Origin: Erythrobacter sp. SCSIO 43205
Lineage (GTDB): Bacteria > Pseudomonadota > Alphaproteobacteria > Sphingomonadales > Sphingomonadaceae
Direction of reading: 5' to 3'
NCBI RefSeq assembly: GCF_019904235.1
Contig: NZ_CP063202.1
Coordinates: forward strand, 2,232,001-2,296,000
DNA: 64,000 bases
The notes beneath the pieces are model-generated. The model did not search any database and was not told the origin of the DNA. It worked only from the letters and a program-made list of their open reading frames with translations. The position numbers were made by a program, and so were the translations under genes. Below, piece after piece: positions 26,997 to 35,313 of the stretch (position 1 is its first letter; every line of letters begins with the position of its first letter).

Positions 26997-28003
26997 TCCT
27001 CCCTTTCGCCATAGTCGCCGAAGCGGCGACCGGACGGGCTGAACTGTGTTGCATTAAGAAGCAGTTTGATGTCGTCGCACGCCGACAAAAGCTGGATTGC
27101 ATCGTCTAACGCTGCCCGGCTTGTGTCGTCGGCGCGCACCACAAGGACGGCTTGACCCACATGAGCGGCAAGCTCAGCTGCAGGCGATGCGGCAAGCGCT
27201 GGCGGGGTATCGAAGATAAGAAAACGGTTCGGTGCACCGCGCGTCAGGCGGTCAAGCACCTGGCTGGTGCGCGCGCTGGTAAGATATTCAGAATCGCGCG
27301 CGCTGCTTGTGCCCGCGGGAAGGATGAAGAGCCCGTCAATATCAGTCGGTGAGACAAGGTCTTCGATCCGCAAGCTTTTATCCGCCAGCGCATCCATCAG
27401 CCCGACGCCAGTTTCGATCCCAAGGCGGTCCGAGACAGAGGGATTGAGCACGTCGGCATCGACAAGCACCACCTCAATATCGCGTTCAGCCGCCATGGCG
27501 ATTGCGAGATTGGTTGCGCAATAGGTCTTGCCCTCACCCGAATGTGGCGAGCAGACAAGGATGCGGCGCGCGGTGTCGTCGCCCGCCTCACGGGCATCGG
27601 CAAGAAGCTCGCGCTTGATAATGCGGAATTCTTCGAGGAGCCCCGTGACAGGCGCTCCGGGAGAAATCAGGCCTTCTTCTTCGAGCACTTCGTGGTCGAC
27701 ACGCACCTTAGGCCCGCGAAGGGCAACCGCGCGTTCTGCAGGTTTTGGCGGTGGAGCGGCTTGCTCATGAGGGGCGCCTGAAGCTTGTGCTTGTGGCAGG
27801 TCGCGTTGATTGACATGGGCATTGCGTTGGCGAGGCGGAGCAAAAGCACGCGGCCCATCGGGCAGGTTGGCAGGCACCGGCTTTACGCCAAACCCATCAA
27901 GGCCAAAGGCCACATCCGCACGCTCAAACAAAGAGGTGCGGCGCGCAGGCGAGCGCTGTGGTGAACTGGCGGTTTTGCGAGAGAAGTTGCTTTGTTCAGT
28001 CAT
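26993..28003 (-). CDS. XrtA-associated tyrosine autokinase (CpsD/CapB family)
   Basis: A 336-residue BY-kinase that regulates polysaccharide polymerisation together with the chain-length protein. The N-terminal 130 residues are Pro/Arg-rich and probably disordered. The P-loop is CSPHSGEGKTYCATNLA near residues 149-165, Walker A' follows as VVLVDADVLNPSVSDRLG, and Walker B as FLIFDTPPAL. The tail RRFGDYGEREE carries a single tyrosine, not the usual cluster, so autophosphorylation may be limited. It starts 9 nt after the chain-length gene and overlaps the beta-barrel gene by 4 nt. Confidence 0.92.
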   Translation of the reverse strand: MTEQSNFSRKTASSPQRSPARRTSLFERADVAFGLDGFGVKPVPANLPDGPRAFAPPRQRNAHVNQRDLPQAQASGAPHEQAAPPPKPAERAVALRGPKVRVDHEVLEEEGLISPGAPVTGLLEEFRIIKRELLADAREAGDDTARRILVCSPHSGEGKTYCATNLAIAMAAERDIEVVLVDADVLNPSVSDRLGIETGVGLMDALADKSLRIEDLVSPTDIDGLFILPAGTSSARDSEYLTSARTSQVLDRLTRGAPNRFLIFDTPPALAASPAAELAAHVGQAVLVVRADDTSRAALDDAIQLLSACDDIKLLLNATQFSPSGRRFGDYGEREE

Positions 28004-28012
28004 AATGCATCC

Positions 28013-29536
28013 TCACGCAATCGTCCCAATCGAGACGACCTCGATCACCAGAAGAACACAAAGCACGCCGACCAGTGCGGCGCAGGCTCCGGCAAATTGC
28101 CTCAAGCGCCGTTTGCGCAAGGACTGTGCCGCTTCTGAAAGGTTAAGCGAAACCGACCCGATAACTGGCAGCCCCACCGATTTTTCGAGCTTTCCCGCCG
28201 TCGCATAGCCAGAGCGCAGTTGACCCATGATCCAGGCAACGCCAATGCCAGCGCCAATCCCGGCGATCAGAACGCCGAGAAGCAGAAGTGGGCGGTTGGG
28301 TGCAGCAGGCTTTTGCGGCACCACGGGCGGATCAACCAGATCGAATTTATACTGGCTCGTCTCATCCACCACATCGCCGCGCGTGCGCAGTTTCTCGCGA
28401 TCTTCGAGCAGCTTTTCATAATTGTCGCGCAGCACTTCATAGTCGCGGCTGATGCGATTGGCCTCTGCTGCAACGGCAGGTTCCGTTGCCTGACTGGCCG
28501 CGAGCGATGCCATTTGCGATTGCAAGGCAGCGCGGCGCGATTGCAGCGATTCAATCGAAGCCTGACGATCAGCGCGAAGTGCGACCAACGAAGAATAAGC
28601 CGGGTTGGGAGTGCCCGACACCTCATTTGGACCAGACGCTGCGACCTGCCGGGTGAGAAGTTCAACCTGACGTTTGGTCGACACCACATCGGGGTGCTCT
28701 TCGGTAAGCCCGCGCGAGCGAAGACCTGCCAATTGTGTTTGCGCTTGAAGCAGGGCCGCTTGTGGTCCCACCGCGTCCGCCGAACCAACAAGAGTGCGAG
28801 GCGTGCTGGCGATCTGATTGTTGAGCGCTGCAAGAGCGCTTTGTGCAGCCGCCAGATCGGCATCAATATCGCGCAGCTCGGTGCGCGATTGCTGAACGCG
28901 CGTGGACAGAGTTTGCGTGCCGCCGACAAGGTCAGGGTATTGCGCCTCAAACGCCACCCGGCGCGCTTCGGCTTCTTCAAGCTCGACTTTGCGCTCTTCA
29001 AGCTGTTCATTCAGGTCGTTGATCGCCCCGCTGATTTCTGCGCGGTTGCCGGCTATGTGTTCTTCGCGGAAGATGTCGAGCAGCTTTTGCACCACATCGC
29101 GCGCAAGGACCGCGTTCTCAGCATCGCTCAAATCGCCTTTGCCCACCGATGCAGTGATCGAGAAAAGGTTGTCCTCTTCGCTTTGGATTTCAACGTCCTT
29201 GCTCAAGGAAGCGATCGACCGCTCAAGCGCCTGACGATCAGAAATACCATCGCCGAGTTTCGTCGTGGTGATCACCTTTTCAAGATTGACCGAGCTTAGA
29301 AGCGTCTGGCGAACCCGCGCAATCTCTTCCTTACCATCACCCGCAATGCCGAGTTGTTCAGACAGAACGTCTTCGACATCGACGTAAATGCGTGCTTTGG
29401 ACTCGTAAGAGTTCGGGATAAGCGCCACGACGAGCCAGCCCAAAAGGCACACCCCCCAGGCAACAGCCAGCGCGATCCAGCGGCGGTGCCAGACCGAATA
29501 AAGCGCTGTGCGCAGCTCTTCAAATAGCTCGTGCAT
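28013..29536 (-). CDS. XrtA system polysaccharide chain-length determinant (Wzz family)
   Basis: A 507-residue polysaccharide co-polymerase. The N-terminal membrane helix is at about residues 19-40, followed by the Wzz domain (ESKARIYVDVEDVL). The periplasmic part is a long coiled coil (about 160-400, many EL/EE/QLE repeats). A second helix sits at about 423-445 (LLLLGVLIAGIGAGIG) and a third at about 478-500 near the C-terminus, one more than in classical Wzz. It would set chain length and pass signals to the kinase encoded next, 9 nt downstream; the export lipoprotein gene precedes it by 18 nt. Confidence 0.92.
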   Translation of the reverse strand: MHELFEELRTALYSVWHRRWIALAVAWGVCLLGWLVVALIPNSYESKARIYVDVEDVLSEQLGIAGDGKEEIARVRQTLLSSVNLEKVITTTKLGDGISDRQALERSIASLSKDVEIQSEEDNLFSITASVGKGDLSDAENAVLARDVVQKLLDIFREEHIAGNRAEISGAINDLNEQLEERKVELEEAEARRVAFEAQYPDLVGGTQTLSTRVQQSRTELRDIDADLAAAQSALAALNNQIASTPRTLVGSADAVGPQAALLQAQTQLAGLRSRGLTEEHPDVVSTKRQVELLTRQVAASGPNEVSGTPNPAYSSLVALRADRQASIESLQSRRAALQSQMASLAASQATEPAVAAEANRISRDYEVLRDNYEKLLEDREKLRTRGDVVDETSQYKFDLVDPPVVPQKPAAPNRPLLLLGVLIAGIGAGIGVAWIMGQLRSGYATAGKLEKSVGLPVIGSVSLNLSEAAQSLRKRRLRQFAGACAALVGVLCVLLVIEVVSIGTIA

Positions 29537-29554
29537 CGTGATCCCAGCGCTCCC

Positions 29555-30196
29555 TTAGAACCGGCTTTCAGGAATGATGATTGTGTCGCCGGGACGCAGC
29601 ATGACATTGGCCGAGCTATCGCCTTTCTTGATCAGGTCAGACAGGCGCAGGCGGTACTCTTTTTGCAGGCCAGTGTTGCGATCAATCCGCAGCAGCTTTG
29701 CCCGGTTGCCTGACGCAAATTCGCCAAGACCGCCAACCGCGATCATCGCATCAAGCACGGTCATATTGGCGCGGTAGGGCAGCGACGCGGGTTGTTCGGT
29801 AGAACCAACGACACGAATTTGCTGGTCAAATGTCGAATTAAACTCATTGACGATGACCGAGACAATCGGCTGTTCGATATATTGGACAAGTACATCACGG
29901 ATGTCGTCCTGAAGCTGGGTCGCGGTTTTACCCACAGCCGGCATATCGCGCACGAGCGGGATCGTGATCCTGCCATCGGGGCGCACCTGAATATCTTCAG
30001 CGCTCAGCTCAGGATTGCGCCATACGTGGATCGTAATCTGATCGAGTGGACCGATGATGTATTCATCAACAGGGGCCGTCTGCGCATCTGCATAACTTGC
30101 AGTCGGGAGCTCAGGCCCCGTTCCAGCGCAAGCCGTCAGCGCAAGAGACGCTAGGGACACGCCAGCAAGACGGGCAAAAATGGGCGAATTTGGCAT
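29555..30196 (-). CDS. XrtA system polysaccharide export lipoprotein (Wza-like)
   Basis: A 213-residue outer-membrane export protein. A lipoprotein signal is visible (SLALTACAGTGPELP, lipobox Leu-Thr-Ala-Cys at about residue 23), followed by the Poly_export domain (YIIGPLDQITIHVWRNPELS) and a SLBB-type beta-grasp domain (RVVGSTEQPASLPYRANMTVLDAMIAVGG). It is far shorter than Wza, as usual in exosortase loci, and lacks the C-terminal outer-membrane helix. The ATG at 30196 has a Shine-Dalgarno GAGGAA about 8 nt before it. It begins the assembly part of the operon after a 179-nt gap. Confidence 0.92.
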   Translation of the reverse strand: MPNSPIFARLAGVSLASLALTACAGTGPELPTASYADAQTAPVDEYIIGPLDQITIHVWRNPELSAEDIQVRPDGRITIPLVRDMPAVGKTATQLQDDIRDVLVQYIEQPIVSVIVNEFNSTFDQQIRVVGSTEQPASLPYRANMTVLDAMIAVGGLGEFASGNRAKLLRIDRNTGLQKEYRLRLSDLIKKGDSSANVMLRPGDTIIIPESRF

Positions 30197-30375
30197 CGAT
30201 GCAATTCCTCAAGGTCGTGATGCGAAAGCTGTCTGCATTTGTGAGGAGCGACCTCACGCAAACGGGTTTTTCGCGAATGACCCGGAGTTACTCGCCGATA
30301 ATGGTGAACATAATGTTAGTGATAACGCGATTAATGCGGTGCGTTCCCAATTCGGGACAATCGAATTAATAGAGA
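30197..30375 (-). promoter_or_regulatory. Likely internal promoter region of the XrtA assembly genes
   Basis: This 179-nt gap between the decarboxylase stop and the export gene is the largest inside the minus-strand cluster and is AT-rich at its upstream end. The best minus-strand match is TTGTCC at about 30353-30358, then 17 nt, then GCATTA, which is weak. No gene is seen. A separate transcript starting here is inferred from spacing. Confidence 0.3.
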
Positions 30376-31608
30376 TTAAACAATCATCTCTGCCGCTGGA
30401 CCATGGCCAAGGAAATTAGCAGGCGAGGCGCTTGCGCCATAGGCCCCGGCACAGAAAACGGCGACCAGATCGCCCACTTTTGCTCTTGGCAATTCAGCCA
30501 TATCAGCAAGCCTATCAAGCGGCGTGCAAAGGCATCCAACAACGTTTACGACCTCGTCAGGCTCGGCTGAAAAACGCGTGGCGATGGCAACCGGGTAGTT
30601 GCGCCGCACCACGGTTCCAAAGTTGCCTGACGCCGCCAATTGGTGATGAAGTCCGCCGTCTGTGATCAGGTAAGTCTGGCCGTGGCTAACTTTTTTGTCG
30701 ATCACCCGGCACAGATAAACGCCTGCTTCGCCCACCAGATAACGGCCAAGCTCAAGGCATAGCTCGGTATTCGTCATAGCTGCCTCATGCTCATCCAAAA
30801 GGTCATGGAGCGCAGCCCCAACCGCGGAAAGATCAAGCGGCTCATCACCGGGGAAGTAGGGGATACCAAAGCCACCGCCCATGTTGAGCTTTGGAAGCGG
30901 CTGGCCAATCTGGGATGCAAGAGATGCAGCCAAATTCAAAACATTGCTTTGCGCCTCTGTAATGGCATCTGCGCTTAGGGTTTGGCTGCCGGTAAAGATA
31001 TGGAGCCCGCGCCACTCGGCACCTTGCGCAATGATGTGCTTTGCCAATGCTGGCACACGTTCAGCATCCACGCCAAAGGGTTTCGCACCCCCGCCCATCT
31101 TCATGCCAGAACCCTTGAGCTCGAAATCCGGATTGACCCGGATTGCTATACGCGGCGTCTTGCCCAGCCTTTGCCCGATGGCAAGAGAACGCTGCGCCTC
31201 GCCCTCGGACTCGCAGTTCAATGTGACGCCCGCCGAAATCGCAGCCTCAAGCTCATCATCGCGTTTGCCGGGGCCAGCAAAGCTCACGCGCGCAGGGTCA
31301 ATCTGGGCCTCTTGGATCATCCGCAACTCGCCCGAGGAGGCAATATCGAAGCCATCGACCAAGGGCTCCATGTGCGCGATCACATCTGCGTGCGGGTTTG
31401 CTTTGACAGCATAATTGATCCCGATGCGCGCCGGTATGGCTGCGCGTAATTCAGCGACCCTCGCATCGAGGTGCGCCTTGGAATAGACGAACAGCGGCGT
31501 GCGGCCTGCTTTTTGAGCAAGAACGCTTACCTTTCGTCCACCAATCGCCAATTCGCCGTCCATAACATCATAGCCCGCAGGTATGGGGCCCAGAGGTTTG
31601 ATCTTCAT
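30376..31608 (-). CDS. PLP-dependent decarboxylase, exosortase A system-associated
   Basis: A 410-residue fold-type III PLP enzyme related to ornithine/diaminopimelate decarboxylases. The PLP lysine lies in GINYAVKANPHADVI at about residues 60-74; the glycine-rich phosphate-binding strand is KLNMGGGFGIPYF; the second active-site region is DLVAVFCAGAYGAS, with the usual catalytic Cys followed by a Gly-Ala-Tyr. Within exosortase A loci these enzymes are found beside the acyl-AMP ligase and an ACP, so the substrate may be an amino acid bound to a carrier. It overlaps the ligase stop by 4 nt. Confidence 0.91.
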   Translation of the reverse strand: MKIKPLGPIPAGYDVMDGELAIGGRKVSVLAQKAGRTPLFVYSKAHLDARVAELRAAIPARIGINYAVKANPHADVIAHMEPLVDGFDIASSGELRMIQEAQIDPARVSFAGPGKRDDELEAAISAGVTLNCESEGEAQRSLAIGQRLGKTPRIAIRVNPDFELKGSGMKMGGGAKPFGVDAERVPALAKHIIAQGAEWRGLHIFTGSQTLSADAITEAQSNVLNLAASLASQIGQPLPKLNMGGGFGIPYFPGDEPLDLSAVGAALHDLLDEHEAAMTNTELCLELGRYLVGEAGVYLCRVIDKKVSHGQTYLITDGGLHHQLAASGNFGTVVRRNYPVAIATRFSAEPDEVVNVVGCLCTPLDRLADMAELPRAKVGDLVAVFCAGAYGASASPANFLGHGPAAEMIV

Positions 31609-33164
31609 CGCATTGCCCCCTCAGCTTCGCCTTCGGTCAATTCACGGTACAACGCCGTGCGATCAATCTTGCCATTGGGATTGAGCGGAAGTGCGTCTTT
31701 CCAGTGGATCACTTGCGGTTGCATGAAATTGGGAAGTTCCTTGAGCAAAGCTTTGGGAAGTGTGGCTTCTTCCACTCCTTCGCTTCCGCGCCTTACCACC
31801 AGATGCACCGCTTGCCCAAGCCTTGTATCAGGGATCCCGAGCGCGACCGCTTCGGCCACCATTCCGGTTGCCAACGCAGCTTCCTCGATCTCTTGCGGGC
31901 TAATCCGATTGCCCGCACTTTTGATCATCGCATCGCGTCGTCCAACGAAATAGAGAAGGCCGTTCGCATCACGCTTCACCCGGTCACCGGACCACACTGC
32001 CGTCCCGCCGTAGTGCGAGCCATCCGGTGCCGGCTTGAACCGTTCCGAAGTGCGTTTTTCGTCCTGCCAGTACCCTTTCGCAACCAGTGGACCACAATGG
32101 ACCAGCTCGCCTTCCTCATCTGCACCTGCAATCTCGCCATCGTCGTTGATGACGAGAATCTCTGCGAAAGGAATGGCCTTGCCCATGCTTGTCGGGTGAC
32201 TTTCGACCAGCGTGGGATCGAGATAGGTCGAACGAAACGCCTCTGTCAGGCCATACATGGGATAGAGGTCTGCGGCGGGGAAAAGCGCGCTGAGATCGTT
32301 CACCAAATCAGTGGTCAGCGCGCCGCCACTATTGGTAAGCCTGCGCAATGGCGTAGACGCGTCCTGCGGCCAATCGATCTCAGTCAACTGAACCCAAAGC
32401 GGCGGAACGGCGGCAAGTGTTGTAATTTGATGCTTCGCGCAAGCTTTCGCCACGTCGCGGGGGAAGAGGAAATCTAGCGGCACCACACTACCCCCTGCAT
32501 ACCAGGTCGAAAGCAGCTGGTTCTGCCCATAGTCGAAAGAGAGGGGCAACACCGCGAGGGTCACATCATCGCTCGCCAATTTGAGGTAATGCGCAACGCT
32601 CACCGCCCCTAGCCACAGGTTTGCATGGCTCAGCACGACGCCTTTTGGACGGCCCGTTGAGCCGCTGGTGTAGAGGATAGCGCAAACATCATCGGGGTTG
32701 GCACTCGACGGCTCCATCGCTACTTCTGCGTCCCATGCTGCTTCTAGCGCAGCGGTCTCTTCAAACTTCACGCAATCGGCCGGCACATCGCCCTCTTCCA
32801 GCGATTTTAGCCGTGAAGGCGTCGCGATCAGCAATTGTGCCCCACTGTCCGCCAAAATATGTGCAGCCTGTGCGCGCTTCAAAAGCGGATTGATCGGCAC
32901 ATGGATCAGCCCCGCCCTTGCCGCTGCCAATGGCAAAAGACACGTAAGCTCACCCTTCGCCGCCCAGCTCGCAATGCGCGCACCCTTTTGAGGCACTTCG
33001 CGCGCAAGCCACCCGGCAAGGTTACTCACACGCTCTCTTAACGCATTGTGGTTAAGGACTTCGCTGCGAAGCACCAGCGCAGGGCTTTCGCCATGACCGT
33101 TTTGACGCGCTCGTTCTACGAGGTGGTCCAGCGGATAAGGCGTAGGGTCTGGCGGCGGTGTCAT
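31605..33164 (-). CDS. Acyl-AMP ligase, exosortase A system-associated
   Basis: A 519-residue ANL-superfamily adenylating enzyme. The ATP motif is ILYTSGSTGRPKGVVLSH at about residues 168-185, the mid-domain ADLYPMYGLTEAFRST is the A5 motif, and the C-terminal LPLNPNGKIDRTALY carries the catalytic Lys. It would activate a carboxylic or amino acid and load it onto a phosphopantetheine carrier, presumably the ACP encoded on the other strand 1.1 kb away. It begins the minus-strand part of the locus; its ATG lies inside the longest form of the divergent gene. Confidence 0.92.
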   Translation of the reverse strand: MTPPPDPTPYPLDHLVERARQNGHGESPALVLRSEVLNHNALRERVSNLAGWLAREVPQKGARIASWAAKGELTCLLPLAAARAGLIHVPINPLLKRAQAAHILADSGAQLLIATPSRLKSLEEGDVPADCVKFEETAALEAAWDAEVAMEPSSANPDDVCAILYTSGSTGRPKGVVLSHANLWLGAVSVAHYLKLASDDVTLAVLPLSFDYGQNQLLSTWYAGGSVVPLDFLFPRDVAKACAKHQITTLAAVPPLWVQLTEIDWPQDASTPLRRLTNSGGALTTDLVNDLSALFPAADLYPMYGLTEAFRSTYLDPTLVESHPTSMGKAIPFAEILVINDDGEIAGADEEGELVHCGPLVAKGYWQDEKRTSERFKPAPDGSHYGGTAVWSGDRVKRDANGLLYFVGRRDAMIKSAGNRISPQEIEEAALATGMVAEAVALGIPDTRLGQAVHLVVRRGSEGVEEATLPKALLKELPNFMQPQVIHWKDALPLNPNGKIDRTALYRELTEGEAEGAMR

Positions 33165-33193
33165 TAGATTCCTTATCGAAGGGCACTCAATTA

Positions 33194-34219
33194 GTGATCG
33201 AAGCGCGGTATCACGACGAGGTTAACGTCTTGCAAGAGCTGTTTGAAGATAGCTCCCTTGCAAAACCGCGTGCGCCCTTTGACCGCGCTTCATGGTATGC
33301 GCTGCTGGCCGAGGCGGGTTTGCGCCCCTTGATCGCGATTGCGAGTGATCAAAACAATGCAGCTGCACTCGCGTTGACCGAAAATCACGGGCATATCACT
33401 CCGCTTCGCAACTGGTACAGTTTCACTTGGAGGCAATTGGCACCTGAAGGCGATCGGGGCGATGCGCTCCTTTTGGAAATCGCAAAACAGCTCAAAAACA
33501 GGTCGCATCGTGTCACTCTCGAACCCGTCCCTGATGAAGATGGCTCCGCGACACGCCTCGCCGCTGCTTTCAATAGTGCGGGATGGCGCGTTGAGGTGGT
33601 GCAGTGTGACACGAACCATGTCCTGCACGTCAATGGTCGCAGCTTCGACGATTATTGGCTCTCGCGCCCCGGCCCGCTGCGCACGACGCTGAAACGCAAA
33701 GGTGCCAAGGTTAAAACGCGCATTCTGACCCATTTCGATGCCGATGCGTGGGACGCATATGAGACGATATACGAAGCAAGCTGGAAGCCGTCTGAGGATA
33801 ATCCAGAAATGCTGCGCCGATTTGCTGAGCAAGAAGGTGAGGCAGGTCGCCTGCGATTAGGGCTCGCTATGTGCGAGGGGATTCCGGTCGCGGCCCAATG
33901 TTGGACCGTCGAGAATGGCTGCGCCTATATTCACAAGCTTGCGCACCTTCAAAGTGCGCGCAAATTGTCCGCTGGCACAACGCTTTCAGCTGCGCTTTTC
34001 AAGCACGCGATCGATGTGGACGGCGTTGGTCTGGTTGACTTTGGTACGGGCACACAAAGCTATAAGGCGGATTGGATGGAGGACGTGCGTCCGCGCTATC
34101 GCATTGACTGTTTCAACCTCTCATCCCTGCACGGTTGGCATGATCTGGCTCGTCTCACTGCAAGACGCCTTACTCTGCCAGAGGTGCCTATGCTTGCACC
34201 AAGCCCTCCACGCAGTTAA
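33194..34219 (+). CDS. GNAT/BioF2-like acyltransferase of the XrtA locus
   Basis: A 341-residue Acetyltransf_6 (CelD/BcsL-like) protein. The C-terminal half shows the domain pattern: GIPVAAQCWTVENGCAYIHKLAH, of which the His-Lys-Leu stretch is characteristic, then GTTLSAALFKHAID and VDFGTGTQSYKADWM. The start chosen is GTG 33194, about 9 nt after AAGGGC; a longer frame from GTG 33158 would overlap the start of the divergent ligase gene by 7 nt. It probably transfers an acyl or aminoacyl group supplied by the ACP encoded next. It heads the plus-strand unit of four locus genes. Confidence 0.84.
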   Translation: MIEARYHDEVNVLQELFEDSSLAKPRAPFDRASWYALLAEAGLRPLIAIASDQNNAAALALTENHGHITPLRNWYSFTWRQLAPEGDRGDALLLEIAKQLKNRSHRVTLEPVPDEDGSATRLAAAFNSAGWRVEVVQCDTNHVLHVNGRSFDDYWLSRPGPLRTTLKRKGAKVKTRILTHFDADAWDAYETIYEASWKPSEDNPEMLRRFAEQEGEAGRLRLGLAMCEGIPVAAQCWTVENGCAYIHKLAHLQSARKLSAGTTLSAALFKHAIDVDGVGLVDFGTGTQSYKADWMEDVRPRYRIDCFNLSSLHGWHDLARLTARRLTLPEVPMLAPSPPRS

Positions 34220-34287
34220 GGGCCCTCCCGCAGGGCGCGTGTAAGGGTGCCCGTGGGTCAAACGCCTCAGAAGAAGGATCGCAAGGG

Positions 34288-34602
34288 ATGGGTTCTCAGC
34301 CGGCTAAAGCAGACGCAGTGCCAGAGGAACAGGCGCCACAAGAACAAGCATTGGCAATTCAGCTGAAATCCATCATCGCCGATGTGCTTGGCATTGATGC
34401 CGAAGATGCAGCCGCACTTGATGAAGACAGCGGCCTGTTCGGACACCTGCCCGAACTTGACTCGATGGCCGTCGCTGGGCTTTTGACGGAAATCGAAGAC
34501 CGTCTCGACATCGTAATTGAAGATGAGGATGTGGACGGCGAAATGCTTGAAACCTTTGGCGGATTGTTGGCCTTTGCAAAGGCGAAGCTGGCCGAGGGCT
34601 GA
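34288..34602 (+). CDS. Acyl carrier protein of the exosortase A locus
   Basis: A 104-residue dedicated carrier protein. The 4'-phosphopantetheine attachment Ser is in LPELDSMAVAGLL, the DS(M/L) motif, at about residue 54. The body is strongly acidic as in other ACPs, with an extra 20-residue Gln/Glu/Ala-rich N-terminus. It would hold the acyl or aminoacyl group made by the adjacent ligase and decarboxylase. It follows the acyltransferase gene by 68 nt, a gap containing a GCCCT-loop-AGGGC hairpin near 34219-34237, and precedes hydrolase 2 by 6 nt. Confidence 0.92.
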   Translation: MGSQPAKADAVPEEQAPQEQALAIQLKSIIADVLGIDAEDAAALDEDSGLFGHLPELDSMAVAGLLTEIEDRLDIVIEDEDVDGEMLETFGGLLAFAKAKLAEG

Positions 34603-34608
34603 TCAAGC

Positions 34609-35313
34609 GTGAACGCGCCTGAGCCACGCATGATAGCGACTTGGCGCGCCCCCTCTTTGGGTGGCAAGTCTGCCGAAGAATTACTGGTTTCCTTTGACCG
34701 AGGCCGGGCAAGACGGGTGCTCGTACTTCCTGCCCTGTTTGATGAAGCGAACAAGCTGCGTCATTTCACTGTACAAGTCATGCGTGCGCTTGATGAGCTT
34801 GGGTTGGACAGTTTTCTGCCCGATCTGCCGGGATGTAATGAGAGCTTGGTCCCGCTAGAAGATCAGACGCTGGAAGGCTGGAAAGAGGCAGCCGCCTTTG
34901 CGGCTGAAAGTTTCTCTGCCACCGAAATTTTGACCATCCGCGCTGGTGCGTTGTTTGCGCCTGACGCGATCCCCACGTGGCAATATGCGCCTCAAACGGG
35001 GGCGAAGCTGCTGCGCGCGATGATCCGCGCCCGGATCATTGCAGCGCGCGAAGCGGGACGCAGCGAAACGCAGGAGCAATTGCTCGAAGCCGGGCGTGAC
35101 AAAGGCCTAACCTTGGCGGGATGGCCCATTGGCGCTGCCATGCTGCGCGAGCTGGAGGCGGCCGTTCCCGGCAATTCGGAAAACCAAGCCATTATTGCTC
35201 AGGCGCAGGTTGGCGGGGCTGGACTATGGCTGCGCGCAGAACCATCGCATGATCAAGCGCAGGCTGAAGCCCTGGCTCAAATCATTGCTGCGAATAAGAG
35301 GAGCACGCCATGA
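34609..35313 (+). CDS. Exosortase A system-associated hydrolase 2 (alpha/beta-hydrolase-like)
   Basis: A 234-residue alpha/beta-hydrolase-like protein by its order of strands (VLVLPALFDEANKLRH, then FLPDLPGCNES, the oxyanion and strand 4 region). No GxSxG nucleophile elbow is seen: the equivalent segment reads ILTIRAGALF, so either another residue acts or the fold is non-catalytic. It is recognised mainly by its place next to the ACP and hydrolase 1, and by the match to the exosortase A hydrolase 2 family. Its GTG start is 6 nt after the ACP stop, and its stop overlaps hydrolase 1 by 4 nt. Confidence 0.84.
   Translation: MNAPEPRMIATWRAPSLGGKSAEELLVSFDRGRARRVLVLPALFDEANKLRHFTVQVMRALDELGLDSFLPDLPGCNESLVPLEDQTLEGWKEAAAFAAESFSATEILTIRAGALFAPDAIPTWQYAPQTGAKLLRAMIRARIIAAREAGRSETQEQLLEAGRDKGLTLAGWPIGAAMLRELEAAVPGNSENQAIIAQAQVGGAGLWLRAEPSHDQAQAEALAQIIAANKRSTP

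Noticed and set aside
28220-29299. 359-codon open frame on the plus strand
   Set aside because: It lies entirely antisense to the Wzz-type gene, whose domains and helices are clear, and its translation shows no recognisable domain; it arises from codon bias in GC-rich DNA.
30366-30379. TTAA-N6-TTAA as a CtrA site upstream of the export gene
   Set aside because: The CtrA consensus has a 7-nt spacer; this one has 6 and overlaps the stop codon of the decarboxylase gene.
34219-34237. Hairpin GCCCT-loop-AGGGC as a terminator between the acyltransferase and ACP genes
   Set aside because: No T-tract follows, and the two genes are best viewed as one unit; it may only slow the polymerase or affect mRNA stability.
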